From: Lachnospira multipara ATCC 19207
Lineage (GTDB): Bacteria > Bacillota > Clostridia > Lachnospirales > Lachnospiraceae
DNA length: 64,000 bases
Direction of reading: 5' to 3'
NCBI RefSeq assembly: GCF_000424105.1
Contig: NZ_AUJG01000014.1
Span: forward strand, 19,317-83,316
The notes below the pieces were generated by a model. The model ran no database searches. It saw only the letters and a list, made by a program, of their open reading frames with translations, and was not told where the DNA came from. The stretch's first letter is position 1, and every line of letters begins with the position of its first letter. Shown one piece after another: positions 18,016-26,511 of the stretch. A program made the position numbers and the translations under genes.

Positions 18016-19418
18016 CTTACACCTTCTCTTGTATCCTCTAATACAATACCCTTTGAGAGTAACTCATCTCTAATCTCATCAGCTCTAGCAAAGTTTCTAG
18101 CCTTTCTTGCTTCCTGACGTTCATTGATTAAGTTCTCAATGTCAGCATCAAGTAACTCTGCTTCCTTAACCACCTTAAGGCCAAGGATATCTGAAAATGT
18201 TACGATAGCCTCTCTTAACTTAGCAATAAATTCCTTGCTTGATGCAGCATTAGCATTAGAGTTAGCAATCTTTACCATATCAAAGATTGCAGAAATAGCA
18301 TCAGCTGTATTAAAGTCATCATCCATAGAAGTTTCAAACTTATCCTGGCAAGCCTTAATATCAGCAAGCACCTTTGTCTCTTCTTCTGTTAAGCTTTCAG
18401 CTGTTGCTGCATTTGCCAATTCATCAAGATTAGCTACTGCTGTCATGATTCTATCTAAACCATTCTTAGCTGATTCCATAAGCTCACGGCTAAAGTTAAT
18501 TGGATTACGATAGTGAGCGCTAAGCATAAAGAATCTAAGTACGCCTAAGTCGTAGTGTTCAGCAATATCCCTTACTGTAAAGAAGTTGCCTTCTGACTTA
18601 GACATCTTCTTGTTGTTAATGTTAAGGAAAGCATTGTGCATCCAGTATCTTGAAAATTCTACACCATTGCAGCATTCTGACTGAGCAATTTCATTCTCAT
18701 GATGTGGGAATACTAAATCTTCACCACCTGCATGAATATCAATTGTATCGCCAAGATACTTCTTAGCCATTACAGAACACTCAATATGCCAGCCTGGTCT
18801 ACCCTGTGACCATTCTGACTCCCAATAAGGCTCGCCGTCCTTCTTTGGCTTCCATAATACGAAATCAAGGGCATCTTCCTTCTCATCAGCTCCTGAAACC
18901 TTTAATGCATGAGCCTCATCTCTATGTCCTGCCTCTAAATCGTCGATATTCTTCTTAGATAACTTACCATACTGATCAAAAGAACGTGTCTTAAAATAAA
19001 CTGTTCCGTTCTTTGCGTAAGCATGTCCTTTTTTTACAAGAGTTCCAATCATGTCAAGCATACCAGGAATTTCCTTAGTAGCTAAAGGATGTGTTGTTGC
19101 AGGCTTAATATTCATGCCTTCCATATCCTTCTTACACTCAGCAATATATCTCTGGCTTATAACGTCAGCAGTTGTTCCCTCTTCGTTAGCCTTCTTAATA
19201 ATCTTATCATCAACATCTGTAAAGTTAGATACGTAGTTTACCTCGTAACCCTTATATTCAAAGTATCTTCTTACAGTATCAAATACTATCATTGGTCTAG
19301 CATTACCGATATGAATTAGGTTGTAAACTGTAGGTCCGCAAACATACATCTTTACCTTGCCCTCTTCAATTGGTACAAATTCTTCCTTTTTTCTAGTTAA
19401 AGTATTATAAATCTTCAT
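18000..19418 (-). CDS. cysS: Cysteinyl-tRNA synthetase
   Basis: Charges tRNA-Cys. The class I motif is HIGNARP and the second is KMSKS. Zinc ligands are visible at VCGPTVYN, ECSVM and FPHHENE. The length of 472 residues is normal. It follows cysE by 25 bases, so cysteine synthesis and its use in translation are in one operon. No T-box was found upstream. Confidence 0.97.
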   Translation of the reverse strand: MKIYNTLTRKKEEFVPIEEGKVKMYVCGPTVYNLIHIGNARPMIVFDTVRRYFEYKGYEVNYVSNFTDVDDKIIKKANEEGTTADVISQRYIAECKKDMEGMNIKPATTHPLATKEIPGMLDMIGTLVKKGHAYAKNGTVYFKTRSFDQYGKLSKKNIDDLEAGHRDEAHALKVSGADEKEDALDFVLWKPKKDGEPYWESEWSQGRPGWHIECSVMAKKYLGDTIDIHAGGEDLVFPHHENEIAQSECCNGVEFSRYWMHNAFLNINNKKMSKSEGNFFTVRDIAEHYDLGVLRFFMLSAHYRNPINFSRELMESAKNGLDRIMTAVANLDELANAATAESLTEEETKVLADIKACQDKFETSMDDDFNTADAISAIFDMVKIANSNANAASSKEFIAKLREAIVTFSDILGLKVVKEAELLDADIENLINERQEARKARNFARADEIRDELLSKGIVLEDTREGVRWKRA

Positions 19419-19443
19419 TTTATTACCTTCCCTGTAAACTCTT

Positions 19444-20118
19444 TTAGTTTATAATCATATGATCTCTATTCTCAGCAACTTGTTTCTCAATTTTACTTAT
19501 TCTCTTTAAGATTCTCTCATTCTCATCCTTTAGTTTACAAAATTCTGCCGCAACTGGATCTGGTAATGTTACCTGATCAAGATTCTCAATGAGACGCTTG
19601 CAGTCTTGAACCACAATCTTTCCTGGAATACCAACTACAGTACAATCATCTGGCACATCTCTTACAACAACAGAACCTGCGCCAATCTTACAATCATTGC
19701 CAATCTTAATATTACCAAGAACCTTAGCACCAGCACCAACCATTACATTATCACCTAAAGTTGGATGTCTTTTGCCATGTTCCTTACCTGTTCCACCAAG
19801 AGTTACCCCCTGATATAAGGTTACATTATTGCCAATAATAGTAGTCTCGCCAATAACAACGCCATGACCATGATCTACAAAAAAGCCCTCTCCAATTACC
19901 GCACCTGGATGAATCTCAATACCAGTTTTTCTTGCAGCTCTTTGAGATATCTTTCTTGCTCTATAAAAATGTCCCTTCTCATATAGTTTATGAGCTCTTT
20001 TGTAGTGATAAAGTGCCCAAAAGCTTGGATATAAAAAGACTTCCCAATTTGATTTAAATGCCGGGTCCTTTTGTCTAATTACTTCGGTTTCTTGTTTTAC
20101 ATATTTAAAAAAATTCAT
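19444..20118 (-). CDS. cysE: Serine O-acetyltransferase
   Basis: Makes O-acetylserine, the precursor of cysteine. The left-handed beta-helix hexapeptide repeats run through the middle (IHPGAVIGEG, DHGHGVVIGE, GGTGKEHGKRHP, GAGAKVLGN), with the catalytic histidines in DHGHG. The length of 224 residues is typical of the short clostridial form. The last 30 residues form a charged, probably coiled helix. Confidence 0.95.
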   Translation of the reverse strand: MNFFKYVKQETEVIRQKDPAFKSNWEVFLYPSFWALYHYKRAHKLYEKGHFYRARKISQRAARKTGIEIHPGAVIGEGFFVDHGHGVVIGETTIIGNNVTLYQGVTLGGTGKEHGKRHPTLGDNVMVGAGAKVLGNIKIGNDCKIGAGSVVVRDVPDDCTVVGIPGKIVVQDCKRLIENLDQVTLPDPVAAEFCKLKDENERILKRISKIEKQVAENRDHMIIN

Positions 20119-20137
20119 ACAATCGCTTCCATTTCAT

Positions 20138-20692
20138 TTAATAATTCTGATTCTTAGGACAAACGCCGTTACAACCGCCGCAACAATTTGTCATATCAGA
20201 TTCGCCATAGATATAATTATCTACTGATGAAATAGAGGCAATAGCCTGAGAAGAAATACCCTGTCCATTACCTGTAAAGCCTAAACCTTCTTCAGTTGTA
20301 GCCTTAACATTAACCTGGTCAACTGATAAATTAAGAGCCTTAGCAATATTCTCTCTCATAGAATCTATATAAGGTCTCATCTTAGGTTTTTGAGCTATTA
20401 TAGTTGCATCAATATTCTCAATTATAAAGTTTTTTTCATCCACCATCTTGCCGGCTTCAGATAACAGCTTTAAGCTGTCTGCTCCTTCGTATCTAGGGTC
20501 TGTATCTGGAAAATGTTTACCAATATCTCCAAGAGCTGCAGCTCCTAAAATTGCATCTGTTATAGCATGAAGAAGCACATCTGCATCTGAATGTCCAAGA
20601 AGGCCCTTTTCGTATGGAATCTCAACGCCACCAATAATAAGCTTTCTTCCTTCAACTAGCTTATGTACGTCATAACCCATTCCAACTCTCAT
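20138..20692 (-). CDS. ispF: 2-C-methyl-D-erythritol 2,4-cyclodiphosphate synthase with a cysteine-rich tail
   Basis: A step of the non-mevalonate isoprenoid pathway. The metal-binding motif is GMGYDVHKL, followed by [11 protein letters not shown] and the C-terminal [15 protein letters not shown]. The family is usually 155-160 residues, but this protein has 184. The extra tail reads [12 protein letters not shown] near its end and holds four cysteines in nine residues. It is in frame with no sign of a frameshift. It sits 19 bases upstream of cysE, the first gene of the cysE-cysS-mrnC-rlmB-sigH run. Confidence 0.93.
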   Translation of the reverse strand: MRVGMGYDVHKLVEGRKLIIGGVEIPYEKGLLGHSDADVLLHAITDAILGAAALGDIGKHFPDTDPRYEGADSLKLLSEAGKMVDEKNFIIENIDATIIAQKPKMRPYIDSMRENIAKALNLSVDQVNVKATTEEGLGFTGNGQGISSQAIASISSVDNYIYGESDMTNCCGGCNGVCPKNQNY

Positions 20693-20873
20693 TGCACTTC
20701 CTCCTAATCTTGTCTTTATTAAAATGCTTCTGTCTTATTTATCTAAAATCTTAGCTTTAGTCCTTATAATCTTAGGATTTCTAAAGTATAGATTAATTAT
20801 CGCTCTAACCTTATAAGTAAACCATATTTTTATAAACTTAGCAAGTATAAGGCAAGGAGAATAAGCCCCTCCT

Positions 20874-22799
20874 TTAATATTTCTTAAAATAATTTTCTAG
20901 GGCTTCAATCGGCTCTGGTACTGCATATCTATAGCCTTGGATGAAATCAAAACCGTTATTTAGTGAAACTTTATTCTGATAATCATTTTCAACACCCTCA
21001 ACTAAAGTCTGGCAACCCTCTGCCTTAAACATGTTAACCATGGTTGACATTACATTTGACATATTATCATCCTTCTCGGCAGCGTAAAGTAAGGACTTAT
21101 CAAACTTTATGATATTAAAAGGATACTCCCTTACTCTCTCAAAATTTGAGTAGCCCGTTCCAAAGTCATCAAGATAGAAAATCACTCCTGCCTCATTTAA
21201 CTTCTTCATATTTGTTATTACATTAGAAGAATTGCTAAAGAGAGCGCTTTCTGTAAGTTCCATTCTAATATGGGAAATCTGTATTTTATTATCAAAAATT
21301 ATTTTAAACAACTGCTTATACATATTCTTACTTGAAAATTCAATAGACGAGCAATTAAGGGTAACACCGTCAAAATCATAGCCCGCATCCTCTAATTTCT
21401 TAATCTCCTTGCAAACCTTATTTAACATAATGCAAGTAAGGGTGTGAATGTAGCCATGTTTTTCAGCAAGTCCTATAAAATGTCTTGGCCCAATTACATG
21501 CTCCCCAAACTCTAGGCGCATAAGAGCCTCTGCCGTTCTAAATTCTCCAGTGGTTACATCAAAGATAGGCTGGGCATAGCAAAGCACTCTCTCATCATTA
21601 AGATTTCTCTCATAGGAAATGTCCCTTAAAACCGATAGAATTCTCTCTTCTTTTTCAAATGCATCATAATCGGAGGCACGAATTATATAGCTCATAGATG
21701 AAAAATCGTCCTCGATTTTATTTTCTAAAATATATAGAAATAACATTCTAGCCCTATAAGGATCAAAATTCACCTTCTTAGCATCCATGACAACAAGCCT
21801 ATAAATGGTGTTGCTCTCCTCAAATTCAATGAATTCCTTTAAAATCTCCACCACCTTGCCGGTGATTTTATTAGTATCTATAAAATATCTATTGCTAAAT
21901 CTAATAGCAAATTCGCCGTAACCTAAATTAAAAATTGTTATACCGTAGCCTAAATTTTCTAGCTTTCTTGTACATCTAGCGGTATGGAGATAGACGAAAT
22001 TATTGTCCCCTAGGAAATCGAAATTTGTCAGGCGCGGCACCTTAATAAACATATACAGTACATTTTTACCTGCCACCTTATCCTGGCGCATCATAGTCTC
22101 AAAGGAGCTCTTATCCTGACTTCCCATAAGCTCGTCGTGAGGATTTGCATGGAAAACTATGTAAAAAAGAGCGAAAGGCAACACATAGGTAATGCTTATG
22201 AAAATGTGTGGATAAAAGAGGTACTGCAGCTGCAAAATAATAAGGTTAAATGCAAAGAAGAAAAACACAGTCTTTTTTACAATCTTTGACAGGTTATCGT
22301 AGTCGATTATAGTAATTACCACAGACATAAAGGATTCGATAAAGGCTGTGTATATTAGGAATTTTTCGAAAATGTATAGCTCTACCACTCCATCTTTAGC
22401 CACAAGTATTTCACCTGTTGTAAATTTAGATACAGCAAACCAAGTGTAGGCTATAGCTACAATAAAAATCATGATATTTATTAGGAAAGCGGATTTACGC
22501 CTATAAGCTGACAAAAAACTTATATAAGAAAAAAGGAGCGCTATTATAAAGAAATAAATAACAATAAAAGCAATCATTAAAGCACCAAGCAAAAGGAAGT
22601 TATCTTCTTGAAAGCTCCCAGCAGCCTTGATGATTACGATATTTATAGCATTAGCAATTACCGATAAGGTTAATCCTATAGAACATAACTTATATACAAA
22701 GGTAATCCTTGGTCTTGTAAAAAGCATCAAAATAACAATCATTATCCCAAAGGATAATGAAGCCACTTCACCAACTATATTGTATACCTCATTTGCCAT
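20874..22799 (-). CDS. Membrane-bound EAL-domain c-di-GMP phosphodiesterase
   Basis: About seven N-terminal membrane helices (to about residue 215), then a degenerate GGDEF-like region (GYGEFAIRF in place of GGDEF), then a complete EAL domain. The catalytic signatures EALMR, NCSS, ELTES, DDFGTGYS, IKFDKS and EGVEN are all present, so phosphodiesterase activity is expected. The ribosome site is AGGAGG. It probably lowers c-di-GMP; a PilZ receptor lies at 29192-29569. The signal sensed by the membrane part is unknown. Confidence 0.9.
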   Translation of the reverse strand: MANEVYNIVGEVASLSFGIMIVILMLFTRPRITFVYKLCSIGLTLSVIANAINIVIIKAAGSFQEDNFLLLGALMIAFIVIYFFIIALLFSYISFLSAYRRKSAFLINIMIFIVAIAYTWFAVSKFTTGEILVAKDGVVELYIFEKFLIYTAFIESFMSVVITIIDYDNLSKIVKKTVFFFFAFNLIILQLQYLFYPHIFISITYVLPFALFYIVFHANPHDELMGSQDKSSFETMMRQDKVAGKNVLYMFIKVPRLTNFDFLGDNNFVYLHTARCTRKLENLGYGITIFNLGYGEFAIRFSNRYFIDTNKITGKVVEILKEFIEFEESNTIYRLVVMDAKKVNFDPYRARMLFLYILENKIEDDFSSMSYIIRASDYDAFEKEERILSVLRDISYERNLNDERVLCYAQPIFDVTTGEFRTAEALMRLEFGEHVIGPRHFIGLAEKHGYIHTLTCIMLNKVCKEIKKLEDAGYDFDGVTLNCSSIEFSSKNMYKQLFKIIFDNKIQISHIRMELTESALFSNSSNVITNMKKLNEAGVIFYLDDFGTGYSNFERVREYPFNIIKFDKSLLYAAEKDDNMSNVMSTMVNMFKAEGCQTLVEGVENDYQNKVSLNNGFDFIQGYRYAVPEPIEALENYFKKY

Positions 22800-23027
22800 A
22801 GCTCCTCCTGTAAGTAATACTAGTTAAATTAAATTGTCACGTTCAATATATAACCTAATTTTAAACTTATATAGAGCTTTTTTCAAGGGAAAAGAAGCTG
22901 TAGAAAGGAGGGGGCGAAATGTATAGCCTGGGAGCTGGCGCAGGAATGCGATAGGCTTAACGGTGCTAGAGGAATTTGATTGATAATGCAAAAGGGGTTG
23001 AAATTGATGATATCAGAGTAATAAAAA

Positions 23028-23047
23028 AGCAGGTCTTTCGACCTGCT
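23028..23047 (-). terminator. Terminator of the tRNA-Val/tRNA-Met unit
   Basis: A 7-bp stem (AGCAGGT with ACCTGCT) is followed by six T residues on the minus strand. Confidence 0.85.
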
Positions 23048-23055
23048 AACTTTAG

Positions 23056-23129
23056 TAGCGAGAGAGGGATTTGAACCCACGACACCACGGGTATGAACCG
23101 TGTGCTCTAGCCAACTGAGCTATCTCGCC
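23056..23129 (-). tRNA. tRNA-Met(CAT), elongator type
   Basis: Cloverleaf with anticodon arm CACGG-TTCATAC-CCGTG. The body resembles elongator tRNA-Met of Bacillus, and it lacks the features of an initiator. Confidence 0.88.
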
Positions 23130-23164
23130 ATATTATATTGATAAGCTTCTACTTGGAATGGTAG

Positions 23165-23237
23165 TGGGGCCTACAGGGCTCGAACCTGTGACCCTCTGCT
23201 TGTAAGGCAGATGCTCTCCCAGCTGAGCTAAGACCCC
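23165..23237 (-). tRNA. tRNA-Val(TAC)
   Basis: Cloverleaf with GGGGTCT/AGGCCCC acceptor and anticodon loop CTTACAA. Identical to the copy at 63112-63184. Confidence 0.95.
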
Positions 23238-23276
23238 AAGCTTATCGCCGAAGTGCTAAGCACTTGCGACTTGGTT

Positions 23277-23306
23277 AGTATATAACAATTAGCTCTTTTC
23301 TGTCAA
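23277..23306 (-). promoter_or_regulatory. Promoter of the tRNA-Val/tRNA-Met unit
   Basis: TTGACA and TATACT with an 18-base spacer on the minus strand. Confidence 0.75.
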
Positions 23307-23422
23307 GCATTTTTTGTAATTTTTTTTGAAAAAAGTCAGTGTTTATCAATAGTGTAGGATATATAGTTGTTTTTGATTTCTATAGTGTATAAAGTATGGG
23401 GATAGGATTGAAGTTATGGGGT

Positions 23423-23577
23423 GTTGCTATTCTGGCTTGTTATGGACCGGGATTTTCTACTTCATCTTCTTACCCAGGTGCGGTTGCTATTACAGCTTAT
23501 TATGGGCCGGGATTTTCTACTTCATCTTCTTGCCCAGGTGCGGTTGCTATTACAGCTTATTATGGGCCGGGATTTTA
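23423..23577. repeat. 60-bp tandem repeat, about 2.6 copies
   Basis: Copies begin at 23423, 23483 and 23543 with GTTGCTATT. Copies 2 and 3 are identical over the part present; copy 1 differs at a few bases. Two frames stay open across it because the period is a multiple of three (one would give a GPGFSTSSS-type 20-residue repeat), but no ribosome site precedes them. The repeat is more GC-rich than its flanks. Confidence 0.85.
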
Positions 23578-23578
23578 C

Positions 23579-24060
23579 CATCAAATCTTACTTTTTCTAG
23601 ATTTGATGTATTAGTGGTTTTTTATCTTTCCTAGAAACTATTGTAATTCGGCGGGTCATACCATCAAATCAAGATTTTTCCTATATTGAATGAATTGAGC
23701 TAGTTAAGTTTCATTAACTATTACATTCAAACTTGCTTTTTTCTCTATTTACCCGTAATTCGTATATTAACGTGATAAAGAGATTTCTTCCTATCCCTTA
23801 ATACCCTACAGGCAATAACAAAGAAAGCAAGAATTAACCGCATCAGTATGTAAGCCTTACTTTATAACCTACATGCAATTCCAAGAAATCTTTTATTTAC
23901 CTGTAACTATTAAAAACACTGAACTATCACTTTGCAAGCAAATAAGAAATTTCTCTGTGTTACCTGTAGGCTATAGCGATAAAATTATAATAATTCTCCA
24001 TCAAATCAAAGAAAATTTCTCGGTGATGGTATCTAGTTTTATTATTGAAAGTAACTTTGA
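23579..24060. other. Gene-free stretch with inverted repeats
   Basis: No convincing gene. A 10-bp hairpin (CATCAAATCT with AGATTTGATG) ends the tandem repeat. A second nested hairpin runs 23686-23730 (TTGAATG with CATTCAA, inside it TAGTTAA with TTAACTA). CCATCAAATC recurs near 23660 and 24000. A structured RNA or a decayed insert are both possible; I recognise no known RNA family. Confidence 0.35.
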
Positions 24061-24122
24061 CAAAACCTCCTAGTTTTAAAGAAGCAAGTTGGAGAAAGAC
24101 TGGAAAGGTGAAAAAGGTATTA

Positions 24123-24148
24123 AAAAAGAGGCGTAAAACGCCTCTTTT
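24123..24148. terminator. Strong symmetric terminator downstream of purB
   Basis: A stem AAAGAGGCG with CGCCTCTTT and a 5-base loop, A-run before and T-run after, so it can act on both strands. Confidence 0.8.
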
Positions 24149-24246
24149 AAAGGGTGGATGGGCCTTGGCCCACGTCCCACCATACTTTTCTTCATGCCTT
24201 GTATCGCGTAAACGCGATACGGGCGCTGGCTTTGCGCAGCAAATCC
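24149..24246. repeat. Run of GC-rich hairpins after purB
   Basis: TGGGCC-TT-GGCCCA (24158-24173), then GTATCGCG-TAAA-CGCGATAC (24201-24220), then GCTGGC...GCGCAGC. The run resembles the other palindromic intergenic elements in style but shares no clear sequence with them. Confidence 0.45.
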
Positions 24247-24251
24247 AGCTA

Positions 24252-25682
24252 TTAAACATTAATCTCAGCTGTCATGCCGAGTAATTCTTTATTCTCATCA
24301 AGAATTGGCTTGATTACTTCTGATAAGTACTCATCTACCTGTTCTCTTGAGCGACCTACGTAGTTGATAGGTTCCATCTTAGCCTGGAGTTCTTCCATTG
24401 TTACATGGAATGATGGTTCTGCTGCAATGAGTTCAAGAAGGTTATTATCAAGACCTTCTTCCTTAACTCTTCTACCTGCGATCATTGATAATTCTCTGAT
24501 CTTCTCATGCATAACCTGTCTATCTTCACCAGCCTTAACAGCATCCATCATGATGTTCTCTGTAGCCATGAATGGTAATTCTGCCATGAAGTGACGAAGA
24601 ATAACCTTATCATAAACCTTAAGACCATCTGTAACATTAAGAAGTAAGTCAAGAATACCATCTACTGCTAAGAAGCCTTCTGGTACTGACATTCTCTTAT
24701 TAGCTGAATCATCAAGAGTTCTTTCAAACCACTGTGTTGATGAAACGATAGCTGGGTTAAGTGCATCAGCAATAACGAAATCTGCTAAAGAAGCAATTCT
24801 TTCACTTCTCATAGGATTTCTCTTATAAGCCATAGCTGATGAACCTATCTGGCTCTTTTCAAATGGTTCTTCAACTTCCTTTAAATGCTGTAATAATCTG
24901 ATATCGTTAGACATCTTGTGTGCTGAAGCAGCAATTCCTGCAAGTACGTTAAGTACTCTTGTATCAACCTTACGAGAGTAAGTCTGACCTGAAACTGGAA
25001 CACAAGCGTCAAAGCCCATCTTATCAGCAATCTTCTTATCTATCATACGAATCTTGTCATGATCACCATTGAATAATTCTAAAAATGAAGCCTGTGTACC
25101 TGTTGTACCCTTACAACCAAGTAACTTCATTGTTGAAAGAATATAATCTAAATCTTCAAGATCCATTACAAACTCATTCATCCATAAAGTAGCTCTCTTA
25201 CCTACTGTTGTTGGCTGAGCTGGCTGAAAATGTGTAAATGCAAGAGTAGGCTGTGCCTTATACTCCTCTGCGAATTTAGCTAATTCAGAAATGACATTGA
25301 TAAGCTTCTTTCTTACAAGCTTAAGACCTTCTGTCATAATAATAATGTCTGTATTATCTCCAACGTAGCAAGATGTTGCTCCTAAGTGAATAATTCCCTT
25401 TGCCTTAGGACACTGTAAACCGTAAGCATAAACATGAGACATAACATCATGTCTTACTTCCTTTTCACGCTTTCTTGCATCCTCATAGTTGATATCATCC
25501 TTATGAGCCTTTAATTCCTCAATCTGCTCATCTGTTATATCAAGTCCTAACTCTTTCTCTGTTTCTGCAAGTGCAATCCACAATCTTCTCCAAGTCTTAA
25601 ATTTCATGTCTGGTGAGAAAATGTACTGCATTTCCTTACTTGCATATCTTTGAGCTAGTGGTGTCTGATAAACGTCATTCAT
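24252..25682 (-). CDS. purB: Adenylosuccinate lyase
   Basis: Catalyses two steps of purine synthesis: SAICAR to AICAR and adenylosuccinate to AMP. The fumarase-superfamily signature is SSAMAYKRNPMRSE, with THFQPAQPTT and the GATSCYV loop upstream. The length of 476 residues is usual. The ribosome site is AAGGAAGGCGG. It is transcribed alone through a leader of about 125 bases holding a hairpin. Confidence 0.97.
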   Translation of the reverse strand: MNDVYQTPLAQRYASKEMQYIFSPDMKFKTWRRLWIALAETEKELGLDITDEQIEELKAHKDDINYEDARKREKEVRHDVMSHVYAYGLQCPKAKGIIHLGATSCYVGDNTDIIIMTEGLKLVRKKLINVISELAKFAEEYKAQPTLAFTHFQPAQPTTVGKRATLWMNEFVMDLEDLDYILSTMKLLGCKGTTGTQASFLELFNGDHDKIRMIDKKIADKMGFDACVPVSGQTYSRKVDTRVLNVLAGIAASAHKMSNDIRLLQHLKEVEEPFEKSQIGSSAMAYKRNPMRSERIASLADFVIADALNPAIVSSTQWFERTLDDSANKRMSVPEGFLAVDGILDLLLNVTDGLKVYDKVILRHFMAELPFMATENIMMDAVKAGEDRQVMHEKIRELSMIAGRRVKEEGLDNNLLELIAAEPSFHVTMEELQAKMEPINYVGRSREQVDEYLSEVIKPILDENKELLGMTAEINV

Positions 25683-25755
25683 TGTTATAAATCCGCCTTC
25701 CTTATTTTTTTCATTTAATTAATCTAAGCTAAAAAATTAATAAATGAACATATTA

Positions 25756-25802
25756 AGTGCAATTTTTAAAGGCTTCAATCATTCAAAAAGCCCGATTGCA
25801 CT
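25756..25802 (-). promoter_or_regulatory. Hairpin in the purB leader
   Basis: An 8-bp stem (AGTGCAAT with ATTGCACT) closes a loop holding a second pairing, GGCTT with AAGCC. It lies just downstream of the purB promoter. Confidence 0.5.
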
Positions 25803-25814
25803 CAAACGCTTAAA

Positions 25815-25843
25815 AGTATAGCATAGCAATTTTATGGGTGCAA
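25815..25843 (-). promoter_or_regulatory. Sigma-A promoter of purB
   Basis: TTGCAC and TATACT with a 17-base spacer on the minus strand. Confidence 0.7.
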
Positions 25844-25877
25844 GCAAAAGGAAAGCTTAAATTTATTTGTTTATAAC

Positions 25878-25906
25878 TTGTCAAGATTGTACATTTATGC
25901 TATATT
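25878..25906 (+). promoter_or_regulatory. Promoter of the DUF2500-like gene
   Basis: TTGTCA and TATATT with a 17-base spacer, about 35 bases before the start codon. It is divergent from the purB promoter. Confidence 0.65.
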
Positions 25907-25941
25907 TAAATCAGATATAATAATATCAAGGAGGGATATCT

Positions 25942-26427
25942 ATGATATATGTACTCTTATCAGTGCAGCAGGGATTTCAAGGGACATTTTATGATACTAG
26001 CTTAGATCCCGGAAATGATTTTCCAAAGTGGCTCTACATCGTTGGTATAGTCCTTTGGATTATATTCCTTGCCTTCCTTTTTAGATTATTATTAAAAGAC
26101 ATCTTTAATACTTTTTTAGCAAAACAGGTTACTGATACAGTGACAATATCAAGTGTATTTAAAGGGGACATGCCTAAACGTTCCATTATTAATAACAAGC
26201 CAGGAATCAGACGTCATTTAGCAAAAGAATTAGGCTCTGATTACGTAGAGAAAACCTTAGGATGTTATGTTACATTTTACAATGCTAAAAATAAATACGT
26301 AACCTTAGAAGTACCTAAGTTTATGTTTGAAAAATTCCATGAAAAAGATACAGGAATTCTAACCTACAAAGGTGATAAATTTATAAGTTACGAAAACAAA
26401 GAAGGAAAACACAACACAATTCAATAG
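25942..26427 (+). CDS. DUF2500-like membrane-anchored protein
   Basis: A 161-residue protein with one membrane helix (about residues 30-52) and a cytoplasmic or extracellular beta-rich domain. The pattern YVTFYNAKNKYVTLEVP followed by GILTYKGDKFISYE resembles DUF2500, a family of unknown function. The ribosome site AGGAGGG is strong. It converges on purF across a bidirectional terminator. Confidence 0.6.
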   Translation: MIYVLLSVQQGFQGTFYDTSLDPGNDFPKWLYIVGIVLWIIFLAFLFRLLLKDIFNTFLAKQVTDTVTISSVFKGDMPKRSIINNKPGIRRHLAKELGSDYVEKTLGCYVTFYNAKNKYVTLEVPKFMFEKFHEKDTGILTYKGDKFISYENKEGKHNTIQ

Positions 26428-26455
26428 ATAGTTTCATAAAATATTCCATTATAAA

Positions 26456-26489
26456 AAGCTAGGGCTTGGTCTATTCCAAGTCCTAGCTT
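26456..26489. terminator. Bidirectional terminator between the DUF2500-like gene and purF
   Basis: A 14-bp stem (AAGCTAGGGCTTGG with CCAAGTCCTAGCTT, one G-T pair) with a 6-base loop lies between converging genes. Confidence 0.85.
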
Positions 26490-26511
26490 ATTATTATATA
26501 ACATTAACTTA

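Noticed and set aside
22883..23080. Minus-strand reading frame of 65 codons
   Set aside because: It covers the tRNA-Met 3' end and its terminator, with no ribosome site.
23423..23577. Possible CRISPR array
   Set aside because: The whole 60-bp unit repeats with no distinct spacers, there are under three copies, and no cas genes are near.
23396..23634. Two plus-strand frames encoding a 20-residue repeat
   Set aside because: Openness follows from the 60-bp period of the repeat; no ribosome site and two equally open frames.
23873..24259. Reading frames of 66 to 99 codons on both strands downstream of purB
   Set aside because: They lie over hairpins and the terminator, lack ribosome sites and resemble no family.
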